Assembly (NCBI GenBank): GCA_018228705.1
Contig: CP073694.1
Span: 2,728,001-2,792,000 of the forward strand
Direction of reading: 5' to 3'
Origin: Dysosmobacter sp. Marseille-Q4140
Lineage (GTDB): Bacteria; Bacillota; Clostridia; Oscillospirales; Oscillospiraceae
DNA length: 64,000 bases
Shown here: positions 32,946-42,218 of the stretch, one piece after another
Numbering within the stretch: position 1 is the stretch's first letter
Layout: every line of letters starts with the position of its first letter
Translations under genes and position numbers: made by a program
Notes under the pieces: model-generated
Told to the model about the DNA's origin: nothing
Seen by the model: only the letters and a program-made list of their open reading frames with translations
Database searches by the model: none

Positions 32946-34325
32946 TTATCTGCGGCGGCCCCGGTATCCGCCGCCCCGGCTCCGTCGGCCAACGCTGCGG
33001 CCGTACCGGTAACGGCGCCGGCCCAAAGTCAGCTTCCAGAGCACCAGCGCCAGGATCAGCACGCCCAGTACGATGAGGACCACCCGCACGGCGGTCTTGC
33101 TGAAAAAATCCTTCACATTCCGCCAGAACACCAGCAGACCATCCGCCTCCACATCCGCCATGGCCAGCAGCTCCACGGTGGCCAGCTCCCGGCCGTCCAG
33201 AGAGAGGGACATGGTCCCCAGGCTCTGCCCCTGGGAGATGGGAGCGTCTACCGGGTCCTGGAGATCCAGTGCCCGCTCCAGATCGGCCGGGTCGGTGCCG
33301 TTGGGCAGCAGCAGCTCCACATCCTCCGCCGGATGGACGCTGACCCGGTCCGTCTTGGACAGGGCCACGCCCACGTCACGGATCAGCTCGTCGGAGGTCA
33401 GTACGGTTTGGTAAGAGAAGTTGTCGAAGGCCCAGTCGAACAGGAGCCGGGTGTCGTAGAAGCTGTACGTGCGGATCTCGCCGTCGTCCAGGGTCACCCG
33501 GTCGGCGCCCAGCACCACGCTGATGAAGCTGAGACTGCCCCGGGTGGCGGAGGAGACCAGACAGTGGCCCGCCTGGGAGGTGGAGCCGGTCTTGATGCCG
33601 TGGGCGTCGTCATAGAGATACCCCCGGGACCACCAGGCGCCGATGAGGTAGTTGGAGGTGTGGAGGGTCCGGGCTTCGGAGAGGTTGGTGGCGGGGATGG
33701 TGGCCGTGGCCGTGTCGCAGATGCGCATGAAGGCGTCATACTTCATGGCCTCGGCGGTGATGAGATACAGGTCCCAGGCGGAGGTGTAGTGCTGGCTGTC
33801 ATGGAGGCCGGAGGTATTGACGAAGTGGGTGTTCTCACAGCCCAGCTCCTCCGCCTTGGCGTTCATGGCATCCACAAAGGCCTCCACAGAACCGGAGACC
33901 GCCTCCGCCAGCACGTTGCACGCCTCGTTGGCGGAGACCACCAGCATGCAGGTGAGGTATTCCTCCACCGTCATGATCTCGCCCTCTTTGATGTTGGCGG
34001 TGCTGCCGTCCTCGGACAGGCCCGTGGTCATGGCGGCCCGGGAGGCGGTCAGCTCATCGCCCATGGACAGCTTCCCCTCGTCCACCGCCTCCAGTACCAG
34101 CAGGGCGGTCATGATCTTGGTGGTGCTGGCGGGATAGAGCTCCTGATGCTCATTGAGCGCATATACCACGGCGCCGGTGTTGGCGTCCACCAGCAGCGCA
34201 GCCTTGGAGTGCAGCTGCGGCGCCGCCTGGGATGCGGTTTCCTCTGCCAGGGCCGGTGGGGTGATCAACAAAGAGGTCAGCAGGACCATCAGCAAAAAAA
34301 CAGAAAAAAAGCGGTTCGTTTTCAT
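32946..34325 (-). CDS. D-alanyl-D-alanine carboxypeptidase (DacF/PBP5 family)
   Basis: 459 residues. Signal peptide 1-27 ending PALA-EE, peptidase S11 domain with S67-T-T-K70, SAN (VVSANEA) and KTG in HGIKTGSTSQAG. A C-terminal beta domain follows, then a membrane anchor (~415-436) and a very basic Arg/Gly/Tyr-rich tail. It trims the terminal D-Ala of peptidoglycan stem peptides. ATG at 34325 is preferred because AGGAG and a signal peptide follow it correctly. The basic tail after the anchor suggests cytoplasmic contact. Confidence 0.93.
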   Translation of the reverse strand: MKTNRFFSVFLLMVLLTSLLITPPALAEETASQAAPQLHSKAALLVDANTGAVVYALNEHQELYPASTTKIMTALLVLEAVDEGKLSMGDELTASRAAMTTGLSEDGSTANIKEGEIMTVEEYLTCMLVVSANEACNVLAEAVSGSVEAFVDAMNAKAEELGCENTHFVNTSGLHDSQHYTSAWDLYLITAEAMKYDAFMRICDTATATIPATNLSEARTLHTSNYLIGAWWSRGYLYDDAHGIKTGSTSQAGHCLVSSATRGSLSFISVVLGADRVTLDDGEIRTYSFYDTRLLFDWAFDNFSYQTVLTSDELIRDVGVALSKTDRVSVHPAEDVELLLPNGTDPADLERALDLQDPVDAPISQGQSLGTMSLSLDGRELATVELLAMADVEADGLLVFWRNVKDFFSKTAVRVVLIVLGVLILALVLWKLTLGRRRYRYGRSVGRRSRGGGYRGRRR

Positions 34326-34394
34326 GTCCAACTCCTGTGATCTGTGATATAATCTTTCTGTATCGGCGCCCGGCGGGAACGCCATTCGCCGGGA

Positions 34395-34401
34395 TTCGAC
34401 A
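34395..34401 (-). promoter_or_regulatory. Spo0A-box match near the carboxypeptidase promoter
   Basis: TGTCGAA on the minus strand matches TGNCGAA, about 12 bp downstream of the -10. A 7-bp match is weak evidence by itself. Confidence 0.3.
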
Positions 34402-34412
34402 TCCTACTGTTT

Positions 34413-34441
34413 AGTATACCAAAAAAAATGCGGGAGTTCAA
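34413..34441 (-). promoter_or_regulatory. Promoter of the carboxypeptidase gene
   Basis: TTGAAC (34441-34436), 17-bp spacer, TATACT (34418-34413). Confidence 0.7.
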
Positions 34442-34443
34442 CA

Positions 34444-34851
34444 GTGACAAGACCAGGAAAACCATCCAAAAGTGAATGGGTCCTCTTGGGGATCACGGGG
34501 GTCTTTTTGTGCCTGGTGCTGGCCCTGTTCTGGCAGGACCGCGCCGCCGCGGGACCGGGCATGACGGTGCAGGCGCAGACGCAGGTGCCCCAGGAGGCCC
34601 TGACGCCGGACCTGAGCCCCATCGACCTCAACACCGCCGGCGTGGAGGAGCTGGACCAGCTGCCGGGCATCGGAGAGGTGCTGGCGGGGCGGATCGTGGC
34701 CTATCGGGAGGAAAACGGCCCCTTCACGGCCGTGGAGGAGCTGCTGGAGGTCAGCGGCATCGGCGAGGCCAAGCTGGCGGAGCTGGAGGGCTGGGTCACC
34801 GTGGAACAGCCGCCGGAGAATGGCGGAGAAACAACGACAGCGAAGGAGTAA
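34444..34851 (+). CDS. ComEA-like helix-hairpin-helix protein
   Basis: 135 residues: one N-terminal transmembrane helix (~11-30), a short linker, and a C-terminal ComEA helix-hairpin-helix domain ([31 protein letters not shown]...[19 protein letters not shown]). This domain binds DNA. It lacks the SLBB domain of full-length ComEA, and no comEB/comEC genes follow; a two-component system does. GTG start at 34444 overlaps the divergent promoter region of the carboxypeptidase gene. Confidence 0.85.
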   Translation: MTRPGKPSKSEWVLLGITGVFLCLVLALFWQDRAAAGPGMTVQAQTQVPQEALTPDLSPIDLNTAGVEELDQLPGIGEVLAGRIVAYREENGPFTAVEELLEVSGIGEAKLAELEGWVTVEQPPENGGETTTAKE

Positions 34852-34854
34852 CAC

Positions 34855-35518
<664 letters not shown>

Positions 35519-35532
<14 letters not shown>

Positions 35533-36946
35533 ACGCGGGATCATCGGCAGCCTGCAGTTCAAGTTTGTCCTCAGCTACATCCTCATCATCGCTGCGGTGC
35601 TGCTGCTGCTCAACAGCTACCCGCTGCTGGTGTCGGAGGACCTGGTGTTCTACTCCAAGGAGACCTCCCTCCAGAGCAGCGTGTCCGTGATGGTGTACTC
35701 CCTCTCCGGCCTGGACCAGCTCAACGAGGAGAACGTGACCGCGGCCATGGCGGTGGTGGAGGAGACGGGGCTGAGCCGCATCCTGGTCACCGACGACGCC
35801 GGCCGGGTCCTCTACGACACCCGGGAGACCGGCAGCGCCGTGGGGGAGTACAGCTTTTACACAGAGATCGTCCAGGCCCTGCGGGGAAATGACGCCTTTA
35901 CATGCAGCTACCACGACGGCGCGTTCCGCAGCCGGGCCTCCTCGCCGGTGCTGTATCAGAACCAGATCATCGGCGCGGTGTACGCCTATGAGTACGACCC
36001 CTCCCAGGGCGCGCTGCTGGAGGGGCTCCAGTCCAACCTGCTGCGGCTGTCGGCCATGATCGGCGCGGCGGTGCTGTGCCTGAGCGGCCTGCTGTCCCGG
36101 GCGCTGACCCGGAAGATCGCCCTGCTGCTCACCGCCATCCGACAGGTGCGGGAGGGCGCGTACAGCCACCGGGCCCAGATCCGGGGCCACGACGAGATCG
36201 CCCAGATCGGCCAGGAGTTCAACAGCCTCACGGACCGGCTCCAGACCACGGAGAACGCCCGGCGCCGCTTCGTGTCGGACGCCTCCCACGAGCTGAAAAC
36301 GCCTCTGGCGGCCATCCGGCTGCTGACGGACTCTATTTTGCAGACGGACAACATCGACCGGGCCACTGCCCGGGAATTTGTGGCGGATATCGGCGCCGAG
36401 GCGGAGCGGCTCAGCCGCATCACCGAGGACCTGCTGCGGCTGACGCGGCTGGACAGCGGAGTCCTGGAGCCGCCAACGGTGGTGGATGTGCTGCCGGTGC
36501 TGGAGCAGGTCATGCGGATGATGAGCCTGGTGGCCCAGGAAAAGGAGATCGACCTGACCTACCGGGCGGCGGAGGGCTGCACGGTGCTGGCTACCAAGGA
36601 CGAGATCCACCAGATCATCTATAATCTCACCGACAACGCCGTCAAATACAGCCCGCCCCACAGCGCCGTGCTGGTGACGCTGGCCCGGGAGGGGGAGAAT
36701 GTGAAGCTGATGGTGGAGGACAACGGCGCCGGTATTCCGGAGGAGGACCTGCCTCGGATCTTCGAACGGTTCTACCGGGTGGACAAGGCCCGGTCCCGGG
36801 CCGCCGGCGGCACCGGACTGGGACTGTCCATCGTCAGCGACACGGTCAGGCGCCGGGGCGGCACGGTGGAGGCTGCCAACCGGCCCGGCGGCGGCGCGGT
36901 GTTCACCGTTCGCTGGCCCTGGAGAAAGGAGGGGGAGAGCCTGTGA
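35519..36946 (+). CDS. Membrane sensor histidine kinase, non-canonical start
   Basis: About 475 residues if read from 35519. A transmembrane helix (FKFVLSYILIIAAVLLLLNSYPLLV), an extracytoplasmic sensor, a second helix near ~165, HAMP, HisKA with DASHELKTPLAAIRL, and HATPase_c with DNAVKYS, DNGAGIPEEDLPRIFERFYR and GGTGLGLSIV. The frame has no ATG, GTG or TTG between the stop at 35495 and a GTG at 35597, and that GTG lies inside the first helix. The start is therefore uncertain: ATT at 35519 (9 nt after GGGGAG) or ATC at 35540. It should phosphorylate the adjacent regulator. Confidence 0.9.
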
Positions 36947-37836
36947 GAAAGCTGGTGTCCCTGCTCCTGTGCGCCGCGGCTCTGCTCAGCGGCTGCGCCC
37001 GCGGCGGAGAGAGCCAGCAGGGAACGGCGTACAGCCTGTACTTCCTGGAGGCGGACCTGGAGTCCGTCCCCGGCGGCGATGCCCTGCGGGCAGAGACCGT
37101 GTATCTGGAGGAGGACCTGGGGACCACGGCTTTGGCGGAGGCCCTGGTGGAGCGGCTGCTGGAGGGGCCTTCCGACGCTACGCTGGAAAACCCCATTCCC
37201 GCCGGGACCAGCCTGCTGTCTCTGGAACTCAACGGCGCCTACGCCAAGGTGGACCTGTCCTCCAATTACCGCTCCCTCTCCGGCGTGGCATTGACCCTGG
37301 CGGACTATGCCATCACTCTGACGCTGACCCAGCTGCCCCAGATCGCCATTGTGAGCATCACGGTCCGCGGTCAGGATCTGGCCTACCGGGATACGCAGAC
37401 CTTTACGGCCCGGGACGTACTGCTCAGCAGCAACGAGGATGTGATCGGCACGGTGCCGGCGACGCTGTACTTCCTGGACGAGGAGGGCCGCCTGACGCCG
37501 GAGGAGCGGACGCTGGACCTGTACGAGGGTGACACCCAGGTCAGCGCCGTGGCGCGGGCTCTGGAACTCGGACCGGAGAACCGGTCTTTGCGCCTGGTCC
37601 AGCCGGAGGAGTTCCAGGTGAAGTCGGTGTGGCTGGAAGAGGATGTGTGCTATGTGAACCTGTCCTCCAGCCAGCTGGAAACTCTGCCGGAAGAGACGGA
37701 TATGCCGATGATCCTGCAGGCATTGGCTCTGTCGCTGTGCTCTTTGGACACGGTGTCGGAGGTGCGCTTTCTGGTGGATGGCGACTTTGCCGCGGAGTAC
37801 GGCGGCGCATCCATCGCGGATCCCTATATCGTTTGA
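36943..37836 (+). CDS. GerMN-domain lipoprotein
   Basis: 297 residues. Lipoprotein signal with lipobox LLSGC (Cys18), then two GerMN domains (~30-150 and ~170-290), visible as the repeated LYFLEAD...LVERLLEGP and LYFLDEEG...VARALELGP. In Bacillus, GerM supports germination and sporulation assembly; in actinobacteria, similar domains pair with sensor kinases (LpqB with MtrB). GTG overlaps the kinase stop as GTGA, supporting a functional link. Confidence 0.88.
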   Translation: MRKLVSLLLCAAALLSGCARGGESQQGTAYSLYFLEADLESVPGGDALRAETVYLEEDLGTTALAEALVERLLEGPSDATLENPIPAGTSLLSLELNGAYAKVDLSSNYRSLSGVALTLADYAITLTLTQLPQIAIVSITVRGQDLAYRDTQTFTARDVLLSSNEDVIGTVPATLYFLDEEGRLTPEERTLDLYEGDTQVSAVARALELGPENRSLRLVQPEEFQVKSVWLEEDVCYVNLSSSQLETLPEETDMPMILQALALSLCSLDTVSEVRFLVDGDFAAEYGGASIADPYIV

Positions 37837-37847
37837 GAAAGGCAAAA

Positions 37848-37884
37848 GCAGCGCGGGCCCGGTTCCATCGGGTCCGCGCGGCTT
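37848..37884 (+). terminator. Terminator of the comEA-like/two-component operon
   Basis: GCGCGGGCCCG / CGGGTCCGCGC stem with one G-T pair, then GGCTTT. Confidence 0.6.
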
Positions 37885-38405
37885 TATGCTCCAAAAAACA
37901 GCCGTACCGCCAGGGCGGAGGCAGCAAAACCCGTCAGGTCCGCGATCAGCGCCGCCGGAACCGCGTGGCGGGTGCGGTGGATGCCGGCGGAGCCGAAGTA
38001 CACGGCGACGGTGTAGAAAGTGGTCTCCGTGCTGCCCAGCATCACCGCCGCCACCCGGCCGATGTAGCTGTCGGGACCGTAGGTGGTCATCAGCTCCGTG
38101 CCCACGGCCAGGGCGCCGCTGCCGGACACCGGCCGCACCAGCAGCAGCGGCGCGGTCTCGGCCGGGATGCCCAGGGCCTCCAGCGCCGGGGACAGCAGAC
38201 CGGAGAGGCAGTCCATGGCGCCGCTGGCCCGGAACATGGCCACCGCTGTCAGCAGCCCCACCAGGGCCGGCACGATCCGCAGCAGCATCCCCAGGCCCTC
38301 CTCAGCCCCGTGGGTCAGGGCGGCGTAGACATCCACCCGCCGCCCAAGGCCCCAGGCTGCCACCCCGGCCAGCAGCACCGGGATCACCAGCGAGCTGAGG
38401 TTCAC
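37884..38405 (-). CDS. spmB: Spore maturation protein B
   Basis: 173 residues with four to five membrane helices and the family segment PLLLVRPVSGSGALAVGTELMTTYGPDSYIGRVAAVMLGSTETTFYTVAVYFG. SpmB acts with SpmA in spore core dehydration in Bacillus. GTG at 38405 overlaps the spmA stop as GTGA and has GGGGAGGTGG upstream. Confidence 0.95.
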   Translation of the reverse strand: MNLSSLVIPVLLAGVAAWGLGRRVDVYAALTHGAEEGLGMLLRIVPALVGLLTAVAMFRASGAMDCLSGLLSPALEALGIPAETAPLLLVRPVSGSGALAVGTELMTTYGPDSYIGRVAAVMLGSTETTFYTVAVYFGSAGIHRTRHAVPAALIADLTGFAASALAVRLFFGA

Positions 38406-38986
38406 CGCCGCCACCTCCCCCAGTGCGCCAGCAGCTTTGCCGCAGTGAGGCCCGCCGCCACCGACAATGCAGAGGACAGCCACACCGACGGCAGAATATC
38501 GAAGGGGGCCGCCGCCCCGGCGGCGGAGCGGACGGAGGCAATCGTGGCGGGCAGCAGCTGGATGGAGGCGGTATTCAGCACCACCAGCAGGCACAGCTCA
38601 TCGCTGGCTATGCCGCCGCAGCCCCGGGCCATGCGCCGGGCCGCCCGGATGCCCAGGGGCGTGGCGGCGTTGCCCAGGCCCAGCAGATTGGCCGAGACAT
38701 TGGCCGACACCGCCGCCAGGGTTTCGCTGTCCCGGCTGGCCTGGGGCAGCAGCCGCCGCAGCACCGGACGAAAGGCCCGGGCCAGGGCGTCGGAGAGGCC
38801 GCAGACCTTCATGACCTCCATGACGCCGCTCCATAGGCACAGTACCCCCGCCATGGACAGACTCAGCTCCACCGCTGAGGCTGCGCCGTCCATGGCCGCC
38901 GCGGCCACGGCGTCCAGACTCCCGGTGGCCAGGCCGAAGGCCAGGGAGAGAATGACCATCCCGGCCCAGACCCAAGTCATTGCCAT
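38402..38986 (-). CDS. spmA: Spore maturation protein A
   Basis: 194 residues, membrane protein with a nucleoside-recognition (Gate) domain: SMAGVLCLWSGVMEVMKVCGL and SANLLGLGNAATPLGIRAARRM, followed by SDELCLLVVLNTASIQLLP. Partner of SpmB, encoded directly downstream. ATG at 38986 follows AGGAGGGATCTGC. Confidence 0.95.
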   Translation of the reverse strand: MAMTWVWAGMVILSLAFGLATGSLDAVAAAAMDGAASAVELSLSMAGVLCLWSGVMEVMKVCGLSDALARAFRPVLRRLLPQASRDSETLAAVSANVSANLLGLGNAATPLGIRAARRMARGCGGIASDELCLLVVLNTASIQLLPATIASVRSAAGAAAPFDILPSVWLSSALSVAAGLTAAKLLAHWGRWRR

Positions 38987-39083
38987 GCAGATCCCTCCTG
39001 AAAGGTGCCCGCCGGCGGCCGTCTGAAGCCTGCGGCGGAGAGTTGTAAAATTATTGTGAATTGCGGCGAAATGTTACAGAATA

Positions 39084-39097
39084 TGACAGATCTGTCA
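39084..39097. promoter_or_regulatory. 14-bp palindrome next to the abrB promoter
   Basis: TGACAGATCTGTCA abuts the -35 hexamer; operator candidate. Confidence 0.4.
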
Positions 39098-39125
39098 TTG
39101 ACACACAGCAAGAATTTATGATAAG
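39098..39125 (+). promoter_or_regulatory. Promoter of the AbrB-type gene
   Basis: TTGACA (39098-39103), 16-bp spacer, GATAAG (39120-39125). Confidence 0.5.
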
Positions 39126-39164
39126 GTCAGTGCATGTGTATCGGACATCAAATATTGGAATCCG

Positions 39165-39185
39165 GTCCGAATAGCTGATTCGGAC
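39165..39185. promoter_or_regulatory. Inverted repeat in the abrB leader
   Basis: GTCCGAAT, spacer AGCTG, ATTCGGAC, ~20 bp before the start codon. It could be an autoregulatory site or a leader hairpin. Confidence 0.4.
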
Positions 39186-39206
39186 GGTCGGAGAAGGAGT
39201 GCTGCT

Positions 39207-39449
39207 GTGAAATCAACTGGTATCGTGAGAAAAGTGGATGAGCTGGGTCGGATCGTGCTCCCCATTGAGATGCGCCGTACCCTGGACATCGCTGAAAAGG
39301 ATGCATTGGAAATCTATGTGGAGGGCTCGTCCGTCATTCTGAAAAAGTACAAGCCCAGCTGCATCTTCTGCGATGGGACCAAGGATATCACCGTATTTAA
39401 GGGAAAGAACGTCTGTCCCAAGTGCCTGAAAGAGCTGAAGAGCCTGTAA
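39207..39449 (+). CDS. AbrB-family regulator with C-terminal CxxC pairs
   Basis: 80 residues. The N-terminal AbrB/SpoVT swapped-hairpin domain is textbook (KSTGIVRKVDELGRIVLPIEMRRTLDI...LEIYVEGSSVILKKY, 1-49). The C-terminal part is not the AbrB multimerisation region but carries CIFC and CPKC, 21 residues apart, probably a small zinc ribbon. Likely a transition-state-type regulator. GTG at 39207 follows GAAGGAG. Two palindromes upstream suggest autoregulation. Confidence 0.9.
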   Translation: MKSTGIVRKVDELGRIVLPIEMRRTLDIAEKDALEIYVEGSSVILKKYKPSCIFCDGTKDITVFKGKNVCPKCLKELKSL

Positions 39450-39478
39450 GAGTCCGCTCATCCATGGAGATAGAATGA

Positions 39479-39511
39479 AAGCGCTTCCGCGGCTTTGCCG
39501 CGGAAGCGCTT
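39479..39511. terminator. Hairpin between abrB and rsmI
   Basis: 15-bp perfect stem AAGCGCTTCCGCGGC / GCCGCGGAAGCGCTT with loop TTT, followed by CGATTTT; convergent genes on both sides. Confidence 0.75.
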
Positions 39512-39522
39512 CGATTTTGCCT

Positions 39523-40353
39523 TTACCGCCCCAGAGCGGCGGCGTACAGCTCATTTTTGGAGAGGCCCGTGGCGTCGGCCACCTCCCGGGCGGCGTCCTT
39601 CAGACGCATCCCGCCGTCCCGGAGAACCAGCACCCGATCCACGGCTTCCTCCACCGTCATGGCGGCCTCCTGCCGGGGCGGGCGGCCTGCCACCACCAGC
39701 ACGAACTCCCCCTTGGGGGCGGTATCCCGCCAATGGTCCGCTGCCTGGCCCAGGGTGGTGCGGATGGTCTCCTCGTGGAGTTTGGTCAGCTCCCGGCACA
39801 ATGCCACCGGCCTCTCCGGTCCGAAGGCGGCGGAGAGGTCTTCCAGGGTGGAGAGCAGCTTGTGGGGCGCCTCGTGAAAGATCATGGTGCGCTCCTCGTT
39901 TTCCAGCGCGGCCAGGTGCTCCCGCCGGGTCTTCTTGTTGACAGAGAGGAAGCCCTCGAAGGTGAAGCGGCCCGTGGGCAGGCCGCTGACCGCCAGGGCG
40001 TTCACCGCCGCACAGCAGCCGGGGATGGACAGTACCTCCACGCCGTTGTCCGCGCACAGCCGCACCAGCTCCTCTCCGGGGTCGGAGATGGCAGGGGTGC
40101 CGGCGTCGGTGACCAGGGCGCAGGATTCGCCCCCCAGCAGCCGGTTGAGGATCGCCTGCCCGGCGGTGACATGGTTGTGCTGGTGATAGCTGACCAGGGG
40201 CTTTTTGATCTCGAAGTGGTTCAGCAGCTTCACGGACACCCGGGTGTCCTCGGCGGCGATGAAGTCCACCGCCTCCAGTGTCTCCACCGCCCGGGGGGAG
40301 AAGTCCCCCAGATTGCCGATGGGGGTGGCCACCAGATATAAGGTACCGCTCAT
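39523..40353 (-). CDS. rsmI: 16S rRNA (cytidine1402-2'-O)-methyltransferase RsmI
   Basis: 276 residues. LYLVATPIGNLGDFSPRAVETLEAVDFIAAEDTR, LVTDAGTPAISDPG and FEGFLSVNKKTRREHL are family signatures of this tetrapyrrole-methylase fold enzyme. It methylates the same nucleotide as RsmH. ATG at 40353 overlaps the preceding gene's stop (ATGA) and has AGGAGGAAA upstream. Confidence 0.96.
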   Translation of the reverse strand: MSGTLYLVATPIGNLGDFSPRAVETLEAVDFIAAEDTRVSVKLLNHFEIKKPLVSYHQHNHVTAGQAILNRLLGGESCALVTDAGTPAISDPGEELVRLCADNGVEVLSIPGCCAAVNALAVSGLPTGRFTFEGFLSVNKKTRREHLAALENEERTMIFHEAPHKLLSTLEDLSAAFGPERPVALCRELTKLHEETIRTTLGQAADHWRDTAPKGEFVLVVAGRPPRQEAAMTVEEAVDRVLVLRDGGMRLKDAAREVADATGLSKNELYAAALGR

Positions 40354-41084
40354 GGCGTTTCCTCCTGTGTGCGAAAATAGATGGTATCCAGCTCCGCCGT
40401 GGGAGCCCCGTCCGGCCCCCGGAGTATCAGGGGCGGCAGGATCTCCACGCCGGGCCGCCCGCCCCGGCGGCCCTCCGCCAGCAGCAGGGAAGGGGCGTCC
40501 CCAGCCCTGGGGCACACGGCCCGCAGGCGCTTGAGCTCCAGTCCCGCCCCCCGCAGGGCGCAGCACAGATCCGCCAGCCGCTCCGGCTTGTGGACCAGGC
40601 AGAATCGCCCGCCCCAGGGCAGCAGGTACGCCGCCGCGGCGCAGACCTCCTCCAGGGTGCAGCCCAGCTCCGTCCGGGCGGTTTGCAGGACGCGGGACTC
40701 CGGCAGAAGCCCGGAGCCGGCGGGGTAGTAGGGGGGATTGCACACCACCAGGTCAAAGGCGGCAGGGGGCAGCAGCTGGCGGATCTGCCGCAGGTCGCCG
40801 GTCCGGACCGTGAGGCGGTCCTCTAGGCCGTTGGCGGCGGCCGTCCGCTCCGCCAGGGCCGCGGCCTGGGGCAGCAGCTCCACCCCGGTCGCCGTCATTG
40901 CCGGCTGGCGCTGGAGCAGCAGCAGGCCCAGCAGGCCCGTACCGCAGCCCAGGTCGCAGATCCGCAGCCCTGGCCGCAGCTTTGGAAAAGCGGAGAGGAG
41001 AAAGCTGTCCGTCCCCGGCGGGAACAGGGCGTCGTCGTAGACGAAGCGGTATCCGCCGGTCCGCAGCCGGTCCCAGCGCTCCAT
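40350..41084 (-). CDS. TrmN6-like tRNA methyltransferase
   Basis: 244 residues. SAM-binding ICDLGCGTGLLGLLLLQR and the catalytic NPPYYPAG place it with tRNA1(Val) adenine-37 N6-methyltransferases (YfiC/TrmN6). The N-terminal RTGGYRFVYDDALFPPGTDSFLLSAF is typical. ATG at 41084 is chosen for GGCGGAGGGAGG upstream. Operon with rsmI, a common pair in Firmicutes. Confidence 0.88.
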   Translation of the reverse strand: MERWDRLRTGGYRFVYDDALFPPGTDSFLLSAFPKLRPGLRICDLGCGTGLLGLLLLQRQPAMTATGVELLPQAAALAERTAAANGLEDRLTVRTGDLRQIRQLLPPAAFDLVVCNPPYYPAGSGLLPESRVLQTARTELGCTLEEVCAAAAYLLPWGGRFCLVHKPERLADLCCALRGAGLELKRLRAVCPRAGDAPSLLLAEGRRGGRPGVEILPPLILRGPDGAPTAELDTIYFRTQEETP

Positions 41085-41186
41085 GGTCCTCGCCTCCCTC
41101 CGCCGGAACTGATTTTCCCCATTATACCGAAAAATCTCCCCCGGCACAAGCGGCGAAACACGCTGCTCTCACCGGCCGGGAAAAAC

Positions 41187-41220
41187 AAAACGCACCGCAA
41201 GCAGCGCTTGCGGTGCGTTT
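41187..41220 (-). terminator. Terminator of the ferredoxin gene
   Basis: AAACGCACCGCAAG / CTTGCGGTGCGTTT stem with T-rich tail on the minus strand. Confidence 0.85.
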
Positions 41221-41234
41221 ATGTATCCCTTTGA

Positions 41235-41408
41235 TTATTCCTCGGGGACGATGGCGCCGTTGGGGCAGGTGTCGCTGCAAGAACCGCAGTCCAGGCAGGC
41301 GGCAGCATCGATGACGTACTGGTCATCGCCCTGGCTGATGGCACCGGCGGGGCAGGCATCCGCGCAGGCACCGCAGCTCACGCAGGCAGAAGTAATCTTG
41401 TAAGCCAT
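41235..41408 (-). CDS. 2[4Fe-4S] ferredoxin
   Basis: 57 residues with two CxxCxxCxxxCP motifs: CVSCGACADACPAGAI and CLDCGSCSDTCPNGAI. Typical clostridial ferredoxin that carries low-potential electrons. ATG at 41408 follows GGAGGTG. Single gene with promoter and terminator. Confidence 0.97.
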   Translation of the reverse strand: MAYKITSACVSCGACADACPAGAISQGDDQYVIDAAACLDCGSCSDTCPNGAIVPEE

Positions 41409-41439
41409 GGGAAGCACCTCCATAAGAATTTGTATTGCC

Positions 41440-41467
41440 ATTCTACCACACAAATCAAAAAATGCAA
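41440..41467 (-). promoter_or_regulatory. Promoter of the ferredoxin gene
   Basis: TTGCAT (41467-41462), 16-bp spacer, TAGAAT (41445-41440). Confidence 0.65.
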
Positions 41468-41573
41468 GGGGGCTGTGAAAAACGTCACAAAATATTTCTG
41501 TTAAAAAATTGGGAAATTGACAAAAAACTGTGGTTTGTCAAAGCTAACTCTGTTCACAAATTGTTTTCAAATT

Positions 41574-41590
41574 GGTCAAAGAAAGTCAAA
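41574..41590 (+). promoter_or_regulatory. CtsR box 1
   Basis: GGTCAAA-GAA-AGTCAAA, an exact match to the CtsR heptad repeat, ending 9 bp before the -35. Confidence 0.92.
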
Positions 41591-41599
41591 AATAAACTC

Positions 41600-41627
41600 T
41601 TGACATTTCACGGCACCGTGGTATACT
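41600..41627 (+). promoter_or_regulatory. Promoter of ctsR-mcsA-clpC
   Basis: TTGACA (41600-41605), 16-bp spacer, TATACT (41622-41627), between two CtsR boxes. Confidence 0.8.
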
Positions 41628-41642
41628 GTGTGCAGAACGAAA

Positions 41643-41659
41643 GGTTAAAGAAAGTCAAA
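41643..41659 (+). promoter_or_regulatory. CtsR box 2
   Basis: GGTTAAA-GAA-AGTCAAA, one mismatch to the consensus, downstream of the -10, followed by an extra GTCAAA. Confidence 0.8.
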
Positions 41660-41700
41660 GTCAAAAAAGACAGAGGCTTTTTCAGAAAGGAGTGATGCAG

Positions 41701-42153
41701 GTGGGTATTTCAGATCTGATCGCCAGCTTCCTGCAGGAGAGCCTGGACGAGGCGGAGAACGGCGTGGTGGAGGTCCAGCGCAATGACCTGGCCCAGCGCT
41801 TCAACTGCGTGCCCAGCCAGATCAACTACGTCATGTCCACCCGCTTTTCCCCGGAGCGGGGCTACATTGTGGAGAGCCGCCGGGGCGGCAACGGATATAT
41901 CCGCATCACCCGGGTCCGGGTGGACCGGCAGACGCTTCTGATGCACGTCATCAACTCCCTGGGAGAGCAGATGGACCTGCCCTCCGCCAGAGCCATCCTC
42001 AGCAACCTGGTCCAGGCCGGGGCGCTGGAGGAGAGCGTGGGACGATCCATCCTGGCCGCCGTGGGCGACAAGGCCCTGGCGGCAGTGCCCCGGGAGAACC
42101 GGGACACCGTCCGGGCGGACATCCTGCGCAACGTCCTGATCCTCCAGGTGTAG
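41701..42153 (+). CDS. ctsR: Heat-shock repressor CtsR
   Basis: 150 residues. ISDLIASFLQESLDEAENGVVEVQRNDLAQRFNCVPSQINYVMSTRFSPERGYIVESRRGGNGYIRI contains the winged helix with the RGGNGY wing that senses heat. It represses clp genes by binding heptad repeats, two of which flank its own promoter. GTG at 41701 is preferred over codons at 41692 and 41695 because AAAGGAG ends 8 nt before it and the product then matches family N-termini. Confidence 0.97.
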   Translation: MGISDLIASFLQESLDEAENGVVEVQRNDLAQRFNCVPSQINYVMSTRFSPERGYIVESRRGGNGYIRITRVRVDRQTLLMHVINSLGEQMDLPSARAILSNLVQAGALEESVGRSILAAVGDKALAAVPRENRDTVRADILRNVLILQV

Positions 42154-42218
42154 ACCGGAGGGATCGCACATCATCAAACTGTATAAACTATCAACCGTGA
42201 ATATAGGAGGAATCGATT

